Assembly: GCF_003202235.1 (NCBI RefSeq)
Contig: NZ_MASU01000012.1
Span: forward strand, 275,320-339,319
Direction: 5' to 3'
From: Prauserella flavalba
Lineage (GTDB): Bacteria; Actinomycetota; Actinomycetes; Mycobacteriales; Pseudonocardiaceae
Length of the DNA stretch: 64,000 bases
Shown here: one piece after another, positions 7,835 to 16,426 of the stretch
Layout: every line of letters begins with the position of its first letter
Numbering within the stretch: position 1 is the first letter of the stretch
Notes under the pieces: model-generated
The model's database searches: none
Seen by the model: the letters and a program-made list of their open reading frames with translations, nothing else
Told to the model about the DNA's origin: nothing
Position numbers and translations under genes: made by a program

Positions 7835-9235
7835 CTATGGGTGAGGCGACTGGGTGGGTGGGCGACCAGCCAGCGTCCGCACGGGCAATGTCACGCGCAC
7901 GGCCAACCCGCCTCCGGCGGCCTCCTGAAAGTCGATCGTGCCGTTCAGCGCCTGGATGATCTGGTCGACGATCCACAGGCCGAGACCTGCGGTGCCTCGT
8001 TCCTGCCCGGCCTGCGCGAACTTGGCGGTGAGCTCGACGGCGCGGTCAAGGGGCATTCCCGGCCCTCGGTCGGCGATCTCCAGTGACAGCGAGCCTTGGT
8101 CAAGGTTCGCGATGACACTGACCGGCTGGTCACGGCCGTGGCGGGATGCGTTCTCCAGCAGGTTTGTGACGACCCTGCGGACGAGCTGGGCATCAAGTTG
8201 GGCGTGGGCGTTCGATGGCGAGACGATCAATCGAAGTCGTTCACGCGGCAGGCCAGCAGCGTCAGCAGCCATGAGTATGAATTCGTGCACGTTCACCACC
8301 CGAAGGTGCCCTGTGCTGAAGGCTGGTCGCCGGCTGGCTGCGACGTCGGCCAGCGCGTTGAGCATGGCCGACAGGTGCTCGACGTGCGCGGTCAACAAAG
8401 CGAGGCGGGGGTCGGCGGACTGCGCCGTGCCACCGGTCTCCCGCGACAGATCACGGACCAGCGCATCCAAGGATGTTACAGGTGTGCGGAACTCGTGGAG
8501 GATCACGCGCAGCCCAGTCTGCTGCGCGTCGTAGGAGGCCGTCAGGCGAGTCCGGAGATCGCGCTCTTCGTCGGCCACGATGCGCGCGGCGGCGGTCTCC
8601 GCCTGAGCTAGGCCGCGGGCGCGTTCGGCGTGCTCGTTCAGCAAGACGAGCCCCGAGGCGAGCGCACCGGTGAAGAGCAGGTACAGCGCCCACCACACCC
8701 CGGCTAGGAGGCGATCGTGGGTTGGGCCGCTCGTGGGGTTCACCGTCAGCGCGATTGTGACGAAGCAGCCGCCGAGCAGCAGGGCCACTCCCAGCGTGCT
8801 GATAAAGGACAGTCGGGCAGCCGCGGCGACGATGACCAGAAACAGGATAGACACCGCTGGGCTTTGCGCGCCGCCGGATGACGCCACGATCCCCGACGCC
8901 AGCCCCGCGTCCAGGACGGTGATGATCGCAGCCGGCACTCGACCCTCGACCTCCCAGGTGGGATGTCCCAACATGACGGTCGAGTAGACCGTCGCGATGC
9001 CGACGAGATACCATGCCGCCGCCGTGTGCTGGACGAACGGGCTGGACCCCACCAGCAGGAGCACCGCCGCTGAGAGCACGACGCCGACCCGGACCCAGAC
9101 GGTGATCAAACCGACCGGACGCAGCGTGTCGCCAGGATCCGGCTGCCCCGCCAGGTACCGGCGTGACCGAGGCGCTCGCCACCAGCTCATCGCGGTAGCG
9201 GGCACCTGCGTCGCGCCCACGTGGTCGTCTGGCAT
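7835..9235 (-). CDS. membrane sensor histidine kinase
   Basis: A 466-residue two-component kinase. The N-terminal half (about residues 40-205) holds five or six hydrophobic helices and no obvious extracellular domain, so it probably senses through the membrane. The H-box is ILHEFRTPVTSL, the N-box VTNLLENASRHG, the G1 box IADRGPGMP and the G2 box GTAGLGLWIVD. It is divergent from the response regulator at 9274 with only 38 nt between the starts, so they share a promoter region. It ends 189 nt upstream of the alcohol dehydrogenase, which makes this pair the natural candidate for controlling the oxidation operon. The signal is unknown. Confidence 0.9.
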   Translation of the reverse strand: MPDDHVGATQVPATAMSWWRAPRSRRYLAGQPDPGDTLRPVGLITVWVRVGVVLSAAVLLLVGSSPFVQHTAAAWYLVGIATVYSTVMLGHPTWEVEGRVPAAIITVLDAGLASGIVASSGGAQSPAVSILFLVIVAAAARLSFISTLGVALLLGGCFVTIALTVNPTSGPTHDRLLAGVWWALYLLFTGALASGLVLLNEHAERARGLAQAETAAARIVADEERDLRTRLTASYDAQQTGLRVILHEFRTPVTSLDALVRDLSRETGGTAQSADPRLALLTAHVEHLSAMLNALADVAASRRPAFSTGHLRVVNVHEFILMAADAAGLPRERLRLIVSPSNAHAQLDAQLVRRVVTNLLENASRHGRDQPVSVIANLDQGSLSLEIADRGPGMPLDRAVELTAKFAQAGQERGTAGLGLWIVDQIIQALNGTIDFQEAAGGGLAVRVTLPVRTLAGRPPTQSPHP

Positions 9236-9273
9236 CTGAACCCCACTGGTTACAGTCGTATTAAGGTTAGGCC

Positions 9274-9942
9274 ATGGATGGTGATAAGCTGGTGGTGGTC
9301 ATCGTCGACGACCACGATCTGTTCACACAGGGCTTGGCTCTGTTGCTGGAGAGCCGGGTCGGCGATCGTATCTCGGTCGCAGGGTCGACCAGCCGGCCGG
9401 AGGAAGCGGCCGCGCTGGTCGGTTCGACTGGCGCCGGTCTGGCGATCGTCGATCTCGCCATGCCGCCGATCGGCGGCGTGGCGGCAGTCCGGCACATCAA
9501 GTCGCGCCATCCGGACACCAGGATCTTGGCGCTGTCGGGCACCACCGATCGGGGTTTGGCGGAGGAGGCATTGTTGGCGGGCGCCGACGGTTACCTGTCG
9601 AAGTCCGCGGACCCCGACACGCTCGTCGCCCCATTACTAAGCGTCGCGGCCGGTTTCCGAGTCGTCGAACCAGATCTGTTCACCGCGCTGCTGGATGGCA
9701 TCCGCCGCCCGCCGGAAACGATTCTCCAGAGATTGGATACCGAGGAGATGCGCCTGTGGGGCTTGCTCGCGCGGGGCGCCGAGACCATCGAAATCGCCGA
9801 ACGGATGCTGGTCTCCGAGCGTACGGCCAAACGCATGATCGCGGCCCTGTTACACAAGCTCGACGTCGGGAGCCGCGCGGAAGCCGCGGGACTGGCTGGA
9901 TACTATGGGCTGATCGACCGGCCCAAGGATACGGGCGTCTGA
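9274..9942 (+). CDS. response regulator, LuxR-type output
   Basis: A 222-residue two-domain regulator. The receiver domain has the acidic pair Asp12-Asp13, the phospho-acceptor Asp60 (AIVDLAMPP), a Thr in LSGTTD and a Lys in YLSKS. The C-terminal LuxR/GerE-like helix-turn-helix lies near residues 150-215 (EIAERMLVSERTAKRMI). It is transcribed divergently from the histidine kinase, the standard arrangement for a cognate pair. The HTH lacks the usual LTPRE opening and reads RLDTEE instead, so it is a slightly divergent member. The mce operon end converges on it from the right (12-nt gap). Confidence 0.9.
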   Translation: MDGDKLVVVIVDDHDLFTQGLALLLESRVGDRISVAGSTSRPEEAAALVGSTGAGLAIVDLAMPPIGGVAAVRHIKSRHPDTRILALSGTTDRGLAEEALLAGADGYLSKSADPDTLVAPLLSVAAGFRVVEPDLFTALLDGIRRPPETILQRLDTEEMRLWGLLARGAETIEIAERMLVSERTAKRMIAALLHKLDVGSRAEAAGLAGYYGLIDRPKDTGV

Positions 9943-9954
9943 GACATGCCGGCA

Positions 9955-10167
9955 TCAAGGTCCCCACAAGGCCAGAACGGACAGGACGACGAAGGCAGCC
10001 GCCACCACCTGTGCGGCGACCGCACCCCGGCGCAGCACCCGCGCGCGGCGGGCGCGTTCCCGGGCACCGAGCGCCGCAGGTACCGCCGTGTCGGCATTCC
10101 GCAAGCCCCACCGGCCGAGCAACACGAGTAGTACCGCCAGCACGAGCAGGGGACCCGCCGTGCTCAC
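9955..10167 (-). CDS. small two-helix membrane protein, end of mce operon
   Basis: A 70-residue protein with hydrophobic helices at about residues 5-18 and 48-66 separated by an Arg/Ala-rich, positively charged loop. The GTG start overlaps the stop codon of the parvulin gene (GTGA), so it is translationally coupled to the mce operon and is the last gene of it. I recognise no family. The size and coupling suggest an accessory membrane subunit of the importer, but this is guesswork. Confidence 0.65.
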   Translation of the reverse strand: MSTAGPLLVLAVLLVLLGRWGLRNADTAVPAALGARERARRARVLRRGAVAAQVVAAAFVVLSVLALWGP

Positions 10168-11519
10168 CGGGGACCCCCTTGCCGGGGCGGCTGACCGGGT
10201 TCGGCTGGCTCCTGCCCTTGGGGAACCCCGAGCTCACCCGGCTGCACGCTCGGCGGAGCGTCCGGGGATGCGGGCAGGTAGGCATCGGCGTACTGGATGT
10301 CCGCGTCGCGGATTCGCTCGGCCAGCCAGTCGCGCCAGGTTTGGAGCTTTCGTTCCAGTTCGAGTTGCTGCTTCAGCGGGTCGCGCACCTGGTCGAACCT
10401 CGCGGGCTCGGCCGGGGTGATTCCGGTGACCATACCGACGTTCCAGCCGAACTTGTTCTGCACAGGGCCGAAGTGCTCACCCCGCCCAGCGGCGAAGGCT
10501 GCCTTGGCGTAGCCGGGCTGAAGCTGGTCCCGGGTCACGGTGCCAAGGTTTCCACCGTCGCTTCGGGTCGCGCTGTCAAGACTACGCTGTCGGGCAAGCG
10601 TGTCGAACGATGCCCCGCTGCGGAGTTCGGCAACGATCCGGTCTGCCTCGTCTTTGGTCCGAACGACGATGTTGGCCAGTTCCCGGCGCTCAGGAGTCCC
10701 CAGCTGATCTTTTCGTTTGCTGAATGCCTCACGGATTTCCTGGTCGCCGACCTCCGGTGTGTCCTTGGTGACCGTGTTGAACAGCTGGTCCATGGCCAAC
10801 TGCTTCTTCACCTCGTCCAGGACGGCTCGTTCCGACGTGCCCGCGTTGCCCAGCGCCTGGACGAACTGGTCGCGACCTTGGGTGCCTTCGCCGAACTGCT
10901 GGGTGACGAACCGGCTCAACGTGTCCCGGGCCGCCTTGTCCGCCACCACGATGCCGTGGTCCCGCGCCGCCCTGTCGAGGAGCAGGCTCACCGCATAGGC
11001 CTTGGCGGCGTCGCGCCGGAAACGGTCCAGCCTGCCGGGCTCCTGCGGTGGCTCGATACCGTAGAGTGCACGCCATGTGTCGGTGACTTCGCCTAGGTCG
11101 TCAACGGTGACGACACGATCGTCGATCCGGAAGGCGGCATCGTCCGGCAGTTGCTCACCAACCCACCAGAGGTAGCCGCCCGCGCCACCGCCCGCGAGCA
11201 GCAGCGTCACGGCCGCGACTGTCCGCGCCTTCCGGGTCCGCGGGAGCCTGATTCGCCTGAGGAGGCCGCGCAGGCCGCCCGGCTCACCGTCGGCGTTCCG
11301 CTCGGCATCTACGCCGTCCGCACCGCTGTCGTCGTTGTTGGCGATGTCGCGGTCTTGGCCACCCGTGCCCTGGGTTCCTTGCTCTCGCCGCTGGTCCGGC
11401 GAGCAATCCTCGGCGACGTGGGTGTCCCGGTCCGTGCCCGAACGCTCTGCGTCGTTCTCACGCGTATCAGCATCCTGTTCCTTGGCATCCGTCACGTCGG
11501 ATGTCTGCCGCTGCTTCAT
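10164..11519 (-). CDS. membrane-anchored parvulin-type peptidyl-prolyl isomerase
   Basis: A 451-residue protein starting at the ATG at 11519, which has GGAGGT 6 nt upstream; an in-frame upstream extension is Arg-rich and overlaps the MMPL gene. Residues 1-95 are acidic and low in hydrophobics. A transmembrane helix lies near residues 98-116, followed by a SurA/PrsA-like helical region. The rotamase domain lies near residues 270-375 (SFDTLARQRSLDSATRSDGG, then GPVQNKFGW). The tail is rich in Pro, Gln and Gly. It is coupled to the MMPL gene by an ATGA overlap. It would act on the outer face of the membrane, probably folding the Mce proteins or the transporter. A dedicated foldase inside an mce operon is unusual. 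Confidence 0.85.
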   Translation of the reverse strand: MKQRQTSDVTDAKEQDADTRENDAERSGTDRDTHVAEDCSPDQRREQGTQGTGGQDRDIANNDDSGADGVDAERNADGEPGGLRGLLRRIRLPRTRKARTVAAVTLLLAGGGAGGYLWWVGEQLPDDAAFRIDDRVVTVDDLGEVTDTWRALYGIEPPQEPGRLDRFRRDAAKAYAVSLLLDRAARDHGIVVADKAARDTLSRFVTQQFGEGTQGRDQFVQALGNAGTSERAVLDEVKKQLAMDQLFNTVTKDTPEVGDQEIREAFSKRKDQLGTPERRELANIVVRTKDEADRIVAELRSGASFDTLARQRSLDSATRSDGGNLGTVTRDQLQPGYAKAAFAAGRGEHFGPVQNKFGWNVGMVTGITPAEPARFDQVRDPLKQQLELERKLQTWRDWLAERIRDADIQYADAYLPASPDAPPSVQPGELGVPQGQEPAEPGQPPRQGGPR

Positions 11520-13855
11520 GATCCACCTCCTGGCGTGGTGACGGATACGGGCGGAGTGGTCGCGGTCGCTGGGCGACGATCGCTCCGCCGGAGGGGCTTC
11601 ACGGTAAGCCAGACGACGCACGCCGCGGCTCCGAGGGCGAGCAGCACCGATGCGGCGAGCAGCAGACCGAACTCCCGGACCGCCTCGAGCTGGGACACGG
11701 CGAGCACCGCGTACCCGACGGCCGATGTCGCCGTGGCCAGCAACACGGAGGTGCGCAGCGCGGCGTTGCCCCGTCGCACCGCTTCGGCGAGCAGCACGGT
11801 GAACTCGCACCCGACGGCCGCTGTCAGGGAACCCAGCGCGGCGGTGATCGGGGTCAGCGGAACCCGTGCCACCCACAGGGCGGCGAGGCCGACCCCGGTT
11901 GCGAGGGTGGCGGCGGCGACGGCGCGCGCGGCGTCGCTCCTGCGGCGCAGGCCGATCAGGAGCACGCCCCCAGCGGCGAGGATCCCCGCCACATTGGTGA
12001 TGACACGGTCGGAGGAGACAAGTTCATGCCCGCGGACCGCAGCCATCGGCAAGCCGGTCAACTCCACCCGGTACCCCGTCGGGGGCGGTGGCAGGTTCCT
12101 GGCGACGTCGTCGCGCAGCGTCCGCAGCTGGTCGAGGTCGTCCATGCGCACACCGAAGCTGAGCACAGCTGCCCGCCGGTCGTCGCGGAACACCGAGCCG
12201 GTGAGGTACGGCGGCAGCAGCCGGGTCGCGGCCTCGATCTGCGCGGCGGACGGCGACGACCCGAGGAAGGGAAGCAGGGTGGCGGGCGAGATGACCGGCC
12301 GGAGCTGGTCTCCGTGCCGTTCGACGATCATGCTCTGAGCGCTGTGGGACCAGCTGACGGCCTGGGGTGCGAGCACGTCGGGGCCGCGCAACACCACCGC
12401 CACCTCACCGGAGGAGCCGATGACCGATTCCACCTTACGCGCGTCCTCGAGGGTTTCCAGCCCTGCGGCGAAGTTGCGGAAGTCGCTGTCGAGTCTCAAC
12501 TGCGGCAGCATGACCCAGCCCGTCGCCGCGACCGCGACGGCGAGCAGCGCGGCAGCAGCCCGGATCGGCCAGGACGCAGCGGTGCGGGTAGCGGGCCGAC
12601 GGTCGCCGCGAGGCTCAGCGTCAGCCCGTGACACCGCGCGCACCAGCACCATACCCAGCGCGGCGGCGAGCAGAACGCCGAAGGCCAGCGTCAGGCCGAG
12701 GTCCCGGACGAGGGGTAACGGGGACAGCGCCAGGGTGGCGAATGCCGCCGCGGTCGCGCTGGCGACCACCAGCACGACGCGACGCCGGGCGTGCTGCGCG
12801 AAGTAGGTTGGATAGTAGCTGCCGATGCCCAAGAGCACGGGAAGGAAGGCGACCACGCCCAGGGACAGGGGCCGGTCTAGCCACCCGAACGTGGCGACCG
12901 TGAGCGCCACCGCCACGGTGGTCGTCACCACGGGCAGGAGCCGTCGTCGCACACCCCGGGTCCAGGGGATGAGCAGAAAGCACGCGGCGACCGCCACCAC
13001 CGCGATCCCCCCGATCACAGGGATTTCCCAGCGCACCTGACTGGCCAGATCCGAGGTCACCGTGGGAACGCCGGAAACGATGGCACGCTCGGCACCCACG
13101 GTGTCGCGGGCCGCCGAGACGGCATTCCGGACGCTCTGCACGAGCCGGTCGGTGCCGTCCTGGTCCAGCCCCTCGCGTGGCCGGATCAGCACGGCGACGG
13201 CCCGGTCGGACGGGACCATGAACCGCCACTGTGGTTTGGGTTGCCCGTCCGGTGTGTGGAGGACCGTCTCAACGAAGCCGGGGTTGCGCAACGTGGGCAG
13301 CCCAGCCGGAAGCCCTTGCACCAGGAGTGCCCCGTACCGGGCGTCGAACTCGGCCGCCGTCGCGTCTCCGCCTCGGGCGCGGAGGGCGTCGCGTCGTCCC
13401 GCGAGCTCGGCGAGCAGGTCCTGCACCCGGCCGGCGATCTGGTTGAGCGTGGTCGCGGGGCCGTAGGTGGCGGCGACGTCGGGTAGGCGTGACAGCTGGC
13501 CCTCCAGCTGCAGCAGCGGCAGCAAATGTTGCTGGTCGAGCAGCTCACCCGGCTGGCGTGACTCGAGCAGGACCACGACGGGGTCCCCGCCGAAGTCGGA
13601 CGCCGCCGCCTGCAGCTCCTGCAGCGCGGGGTCGTCGTGTGGCAGGAAGGACTCGACACTGGTCTCCAGGCGCACCTGTGCCAGCCCGCCGATCAGGAAG
13701 GCGACCACGAGCAGGGCGCCCAGGATGGTCACGGCGCCGCGTTTGGTCCGGTACCGCGACCACCGGGGGCGCCGCTTCTCCGCTGGCGCATGGGAGTGCC
13801 GACCCCAAGGCATGGGCAGTCGGAGCCGGAGGCGTGGAGGACGCGGCCTTCTCAT
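11516..13855 (-). CDS. MMPL/RND-family transporter
   Basis: A 779-residue RND-superfamily transporter with about 12 predicted transmembrane helices and two large extracytoplasmic loops, one after TM1 (starting QVRLETSVESFLPHDDP) and one after TM7. MMPL proteins export lipids using the proton gradient. By hand alignment, the conserved Asp-Tyr relay sites read GIGSYY in the TM4 region and AVGCEF in the TM10 region instead of GxGxDY, so the acidic residue is lost from the first site and changed to Glu in the second. It overlaps the last mce gene and the parvulin gene by ATGA. Location inside the mce operon suggests it works with the importer, in either import assistance or export. Confidence 0.87.
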   Translation of the reverse strand: MRRPRPPRLRLRLPMPWGRHSHAPAEKRRPRWSRYRTKRGAVTILGALLVVAFLIGGLAQVRLETSVESFLPHDDPALQELQAAASDFGGDPVVVLLESRQPGELLDQQHLLPLLQLEGQLSRLPDVAATYGPATTLNQIAGRVQDLLAELAGRRDALRARGGDATAAEFDARYGALLVQGLPAGLPTLRNPGFVETVLHTPDGQPKPQWRFMVPSDRAVAVLIRPREGLDQDGTDRLVQSVRNAVSAARDTVGAERAIVSGVPTVTSDLASQVRWEIPVIGGIAVVAVAACFLLIPWTRGVRRRLLPVVTTTVAVALTVATFGWLDRPLSLGVVAFLPVLLGIGSYYPTYFAQHARRRVVLVVASATAAAFATLALSPLPLVRDLGLTLAFGVLLAAALGMVLVRAVSRADAEPRGDRRPATRTAASWPIRAAAALLAVAVAATGWVMLPQLRLDSDFRNFAAGLETLEDARKVESVIGSSGEVAVVLRGPDVLAPQAVSWSHSAQSMIVERHGDQLRPVISPATLLPFLGSSPSAAQIEAATRLLPPYLTGSVFRDDRRAAVLSFGVRMDDLDQLRTLRDDVARNLPPPPTGYRVELTGLPMAAVRGHELVSSDRVITNVAGILAAGGVLLIGLRRRSDAARAVAAATLATGVGLAALWVARVPLTPITAALGSLTAAVGCEFTVLLAEAVRRGNAALRTSVLLATATSAVGYAVLAVSQLEAVREFGLLLAASVLLALGAAACVVWLTVKPLRRSDRRPATATTPPVSVTTPGGGS

Positions 13856-15147
13856 TTGTTATCACGCTGCACGCGGGGGTACTCGCCGTCGAACGGGCCC
13901 GGGTTGGCCGCCTCCCCCGGTGCGGGGTACGGGTTGTACTTGTCCAGCAGGGGGATCTGGTTGAGGTTGAGCGGGTTGCCCCGGACGCTCTGCTCGTTGA
14001 CCGGCGGGAACGTCCGCAGCCAGCGGCCGTTGGTGTCCCCCCGTGCCATCGACTGTGCCATGTTGGCGAACATGCTGGCGACATCGGGGCCGTAGGGCCG
14101 CAAGTAGGCCAGCATGGGGTTGACGTCGGCGAGCGCCACGTCGAGGGTCGGCAGCAGGCGCTGCGCGTCGGCCGCCACCGCGGGGACCCTCGTGAGGGTG
14201 TCCGGCGCGGTGTTCAGCACGCCGTCCAGGGAGGGCAGCAGGCCGCGCAGGTCGGCGGAGGTCCGCGGCAGTTCCCGCAGTGCGGCACTGAGGTCGGGGG
14301 CGGCCGTACGCAGGTTCTGGGCGATGGGTGCCAGGCTGGTGGAGAGCCGGTCCAGGTCGTCGGTGGCGGCGCTCGCGCTGTCCAGGACCGGTGGTAGTCG
14401 ACGGAGCACCGCCTCGATCTGGCCGGCGCCGTCGGCGGTGGTACGAGTCAGGGTGTCGGCGTCGGCGACCAGCCGGGCAATCTGTCCTTGGCTGGTGTCG
14501 AGCGCGGCCAGCAGGGTCGCCGTCTTCCCCGTGAGTTTCGACAGATCGTCGCTCTGGGCGGACAGCGCGGCCAGGGCGCCCTGTCCCTCCCGGCCGAGGT
14601 AGCCGAGGCCGGTGAGCGCACGGGAGATGTTCTCGCGGCTGCCTTCCGTCGCCCCGCCGAGGGAACGCACCGCGCTTGCCAGCGCCTCACGGGTGGGCTG
14701 GTCGAGGCTGGCCAGAACATCGTTGAGCTGCACCGGCGGCTGGCCGGCTGAGTCCGGCAGGGTGGCGCCGCTGGGCACCGGCGCGCCGTCACCGTCGCTG
14801 ATCTCCAGGAAGGTCTCCTCGACCAGGGTCTTGTTCCGGACCCGCACCGTGGCACCTTCGTGCACCGGATACTGGTTGTCCAGTTCCATCGTCACGCGTG
14901 CCCGCTCCCCGGCAGGGCGAACCTCGGCGACTTCGCCGACCCGGACGCCGGCGACCATCACGTCCGCGCCGGGCACCAGGTTCGCCACCCGGGGAAAGCT
15001 CGCCGACAACTGGTAGGCCGAGCGTTGGAAGGGAAGCCGCCCGCCCGAGTTGTCCCAGAGATAGCCGAAGATCACGGCGCACACGGCGACGAAGACGATC
15101 AGGACGGTGAGCCGGATGGCCGGCAGCACGGAATGCGAGATTCTCAT
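13852..15147 (-). CDS. Mce/MlaD family protein, sixth in operon
   Basis: A 431-residue Mce protein with an N-terminal membrane helix (about residues 11-30), an MlaD domain (about 40-130, with VPGADVMVAGVRVGEV) and a long helical region to about residue 340 that would line a lipid tunnel. The C-terminus carries the segment NPYPAPGEA, shared with the third Mce protein of this operon. It starts 13 nt after the stop of the fifth mce gene and ends in an ATGA overlap with the MMPL gene. By order it takes the MceF position. Confidence 0.88.
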   Translation of the reverse strand: MRISHSVLPAIRLTVLIVFVAVCAVIFGYLWDNSGGRLPFQRSAYQLSASFPRVANLVPGADVMVAGVRVGEVAEVRPAGERARVTMELDNQYPVHEGATVRVRNKTLVEETFLEISDGDGAPVPSGATLPDSAGQPPVQLNDVLASLDQPTREALASAVRSLGGATEGSRENISRALTGLGYLGREGQGALAALSAQSDDLSKLTGKTATLLAALDTSQGQIARLVADADTLTRTTADGAGQIEAVLRRLPPVLDSASAATDDLDRLSTSLAPIAQNLRTAAPDLSAALRELPRTSADLRGLLPSLDGVLNTAPDTLTRVPAVAADAQRLLPTLDVALADVNPMLAYLRPYGPDVASMFANMAQSMARGDTNGRWLRTFPPVNEQSVRGNPLNLNQIPLLDKYNPYPAPGEAANPGPFDGEYPRVQRDNK

Positions 15148-15160
15148 GGTGGTCGACCGC

Positions 15161-16426
15161 CTAGCGTGGTGTCGGGCTGGACAGGATCTCGGCGCCCGGG
15201 AGCGGCAACGTGCTGGGCGTCACCTGGAGCAGGCCACGCAGGATGCCGCCATTGGCGTCGTGGAGGCTGGTCACCGAGTTGGTCTGGTACACGAAGGCTC
15301 CCAGGTCGTTGAGATAGGGGAGCAGGGAGGCGGTGATCGGCTCCAGCCGGCTGGTGGTGTGCCGCAGGTCGGGCAGGAGGGCGTTGACGTCAGTCACCAG
15401 GGGCCGCAGGTCGTTGACGACGGGCCTGGCCTTGGTCACCACCGGGTTGGCCACGTCCACGGTCTCGCCGACGCGATCGACGGTGGCGGTCAGCCTGCGC
15501 AAGGAATCCGGGAGCGTGCCGGAGGCCTGCCGCAGGCTGTCCAGGACCGGATCGAGCTGGTCGCTCAGGGCCTGCACGCTGCCGGTGGCGCGGCCTAGCT
15601 CGTCGGTCACGTCGGGCAGCTGGGCGAGCGCCTCGTCGATGGCGTCACTCTGCTCTCCGGCCGCGGCCAGCGTGTGCTGCAGGTTCCTCGCGAGCTCGGC
15701 CAGGCGCTGGTCGTTCTCACCGACGGCGCTGGACACCTGAGCGAGTGCGGTGACCAGTTGCGCGAGCTTGTCCTTGCGGGTCTGCAGCTCGACGACGACG
15801 GGTTTGAGGTCACGCACGACGCGGTCGGTGGCGGACAGCCCGCCCGGCAGTGCCTCCGGCGCGTGGGCCAGTGCCGTGTCGGACTCGGTGAGCAGCGCGG
15901 TCAGGGCGCTGCGGGTATTCGTGTCGAGGTGCGCGAGGACCTCGTCCGCTTGGATGGGCCGCTGCGACTGCGTTGCCGGGATCATGTCCCCTTCGGCGAG
16001 CGGCTTGCCGGGCGGGCCACCGGGATCGATCTCCACGTACATCTCGTTCATCGGGCTCTTGGGCCGCAGCACCGTCCGGGCGTTGTCGTAGACGGTGTGA
16101 CCGGGTTCGATCGAGAGTGTCAGCTCCGCCTTGCCGTCGTCGGAGACCGAAGCGGACTCGATCTGCCCGACCTGCACACCGGCGATGCGGACCTCCTGTC
16201 CGTTGCCGGGGCTCACGGCGGGCGCGTTGTCGAACTCGGCTGTGAAGACGAACTGATCCTGCCACGGCCAGGTCGTGGTCCCCGATCCCTGCTGACTCAG
16301 GATGTATCCGCCGGCGCCGAGGCCGAGGGCCACCAGAACGGCCAGCGTGAGCACGTTGCGTCCCAGGCGCGGCTCGTTGCGCACCCGCTGCCACGTCTTG
16401 CGCAGGCGGTGCCGTGTGCCGCTCAT
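15161..16426 (-). CDS. Mce/MlaD family protein, fifth in operon
   Basis: A 421-residue Mce protein. Residues 25-44 form a membrane helix, and the MlaD domain follows (AVSPGNGQEVRIAGVQVG near 70-87). Residues 135-370 are predicted helical with heptad-like Leu and Ala. In mycobacterial mce operons the fifth protein is usually a lipoprotein; this one has no lipobox cysteine, its N-terminus reading LTLAVLVALGLGAGGYIL. ATGA overlap joins it to the fourth mce gene. Confidence 0.88.
   Translation of the reverse strand: MSGTRHRLRKTWQRVRNEPRLGRNVLTLAVLVALGLGAGGYILSQQGSGTTTWPWQDQFVFTAEFDNAPAVSPGNGQEVRIAGVQVGQIESASVSDDGKAELTLSIEPGHTVYDNARTVLRPKSPMNEMYVEIDPGGPPGKPLAEGDMIPATQSQRPIQADEVLAHLDTNTRSALTALLTESDTALAHAPEALPGGLSATDRVVRDLKPVVVELQTRKDKLAQLVTALAQVSSAVGENDQRLAELARNLQHTLAAAGEQSDAIDEALAQLPDVTDELGRATGSVQALSDQLDPVLDSLRQASGTLPDSLRRLTATVDRVGETVDVANPVVTKARPVVNDLRPLVTDVNALLPDLRHTTSRLEPITASLLPYLNDLGAFVYQTNSVTSLHDANGGILRGLLQVTPSTLPLPGAEILSSPTPR

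Noticed and set aside
9756..11096. Plus-strand frame of 446 codons
   Set aside because: It starts inside the response regulator and runs antisense to the parvulin gene; no protein-like pattern beyond antisense bias.
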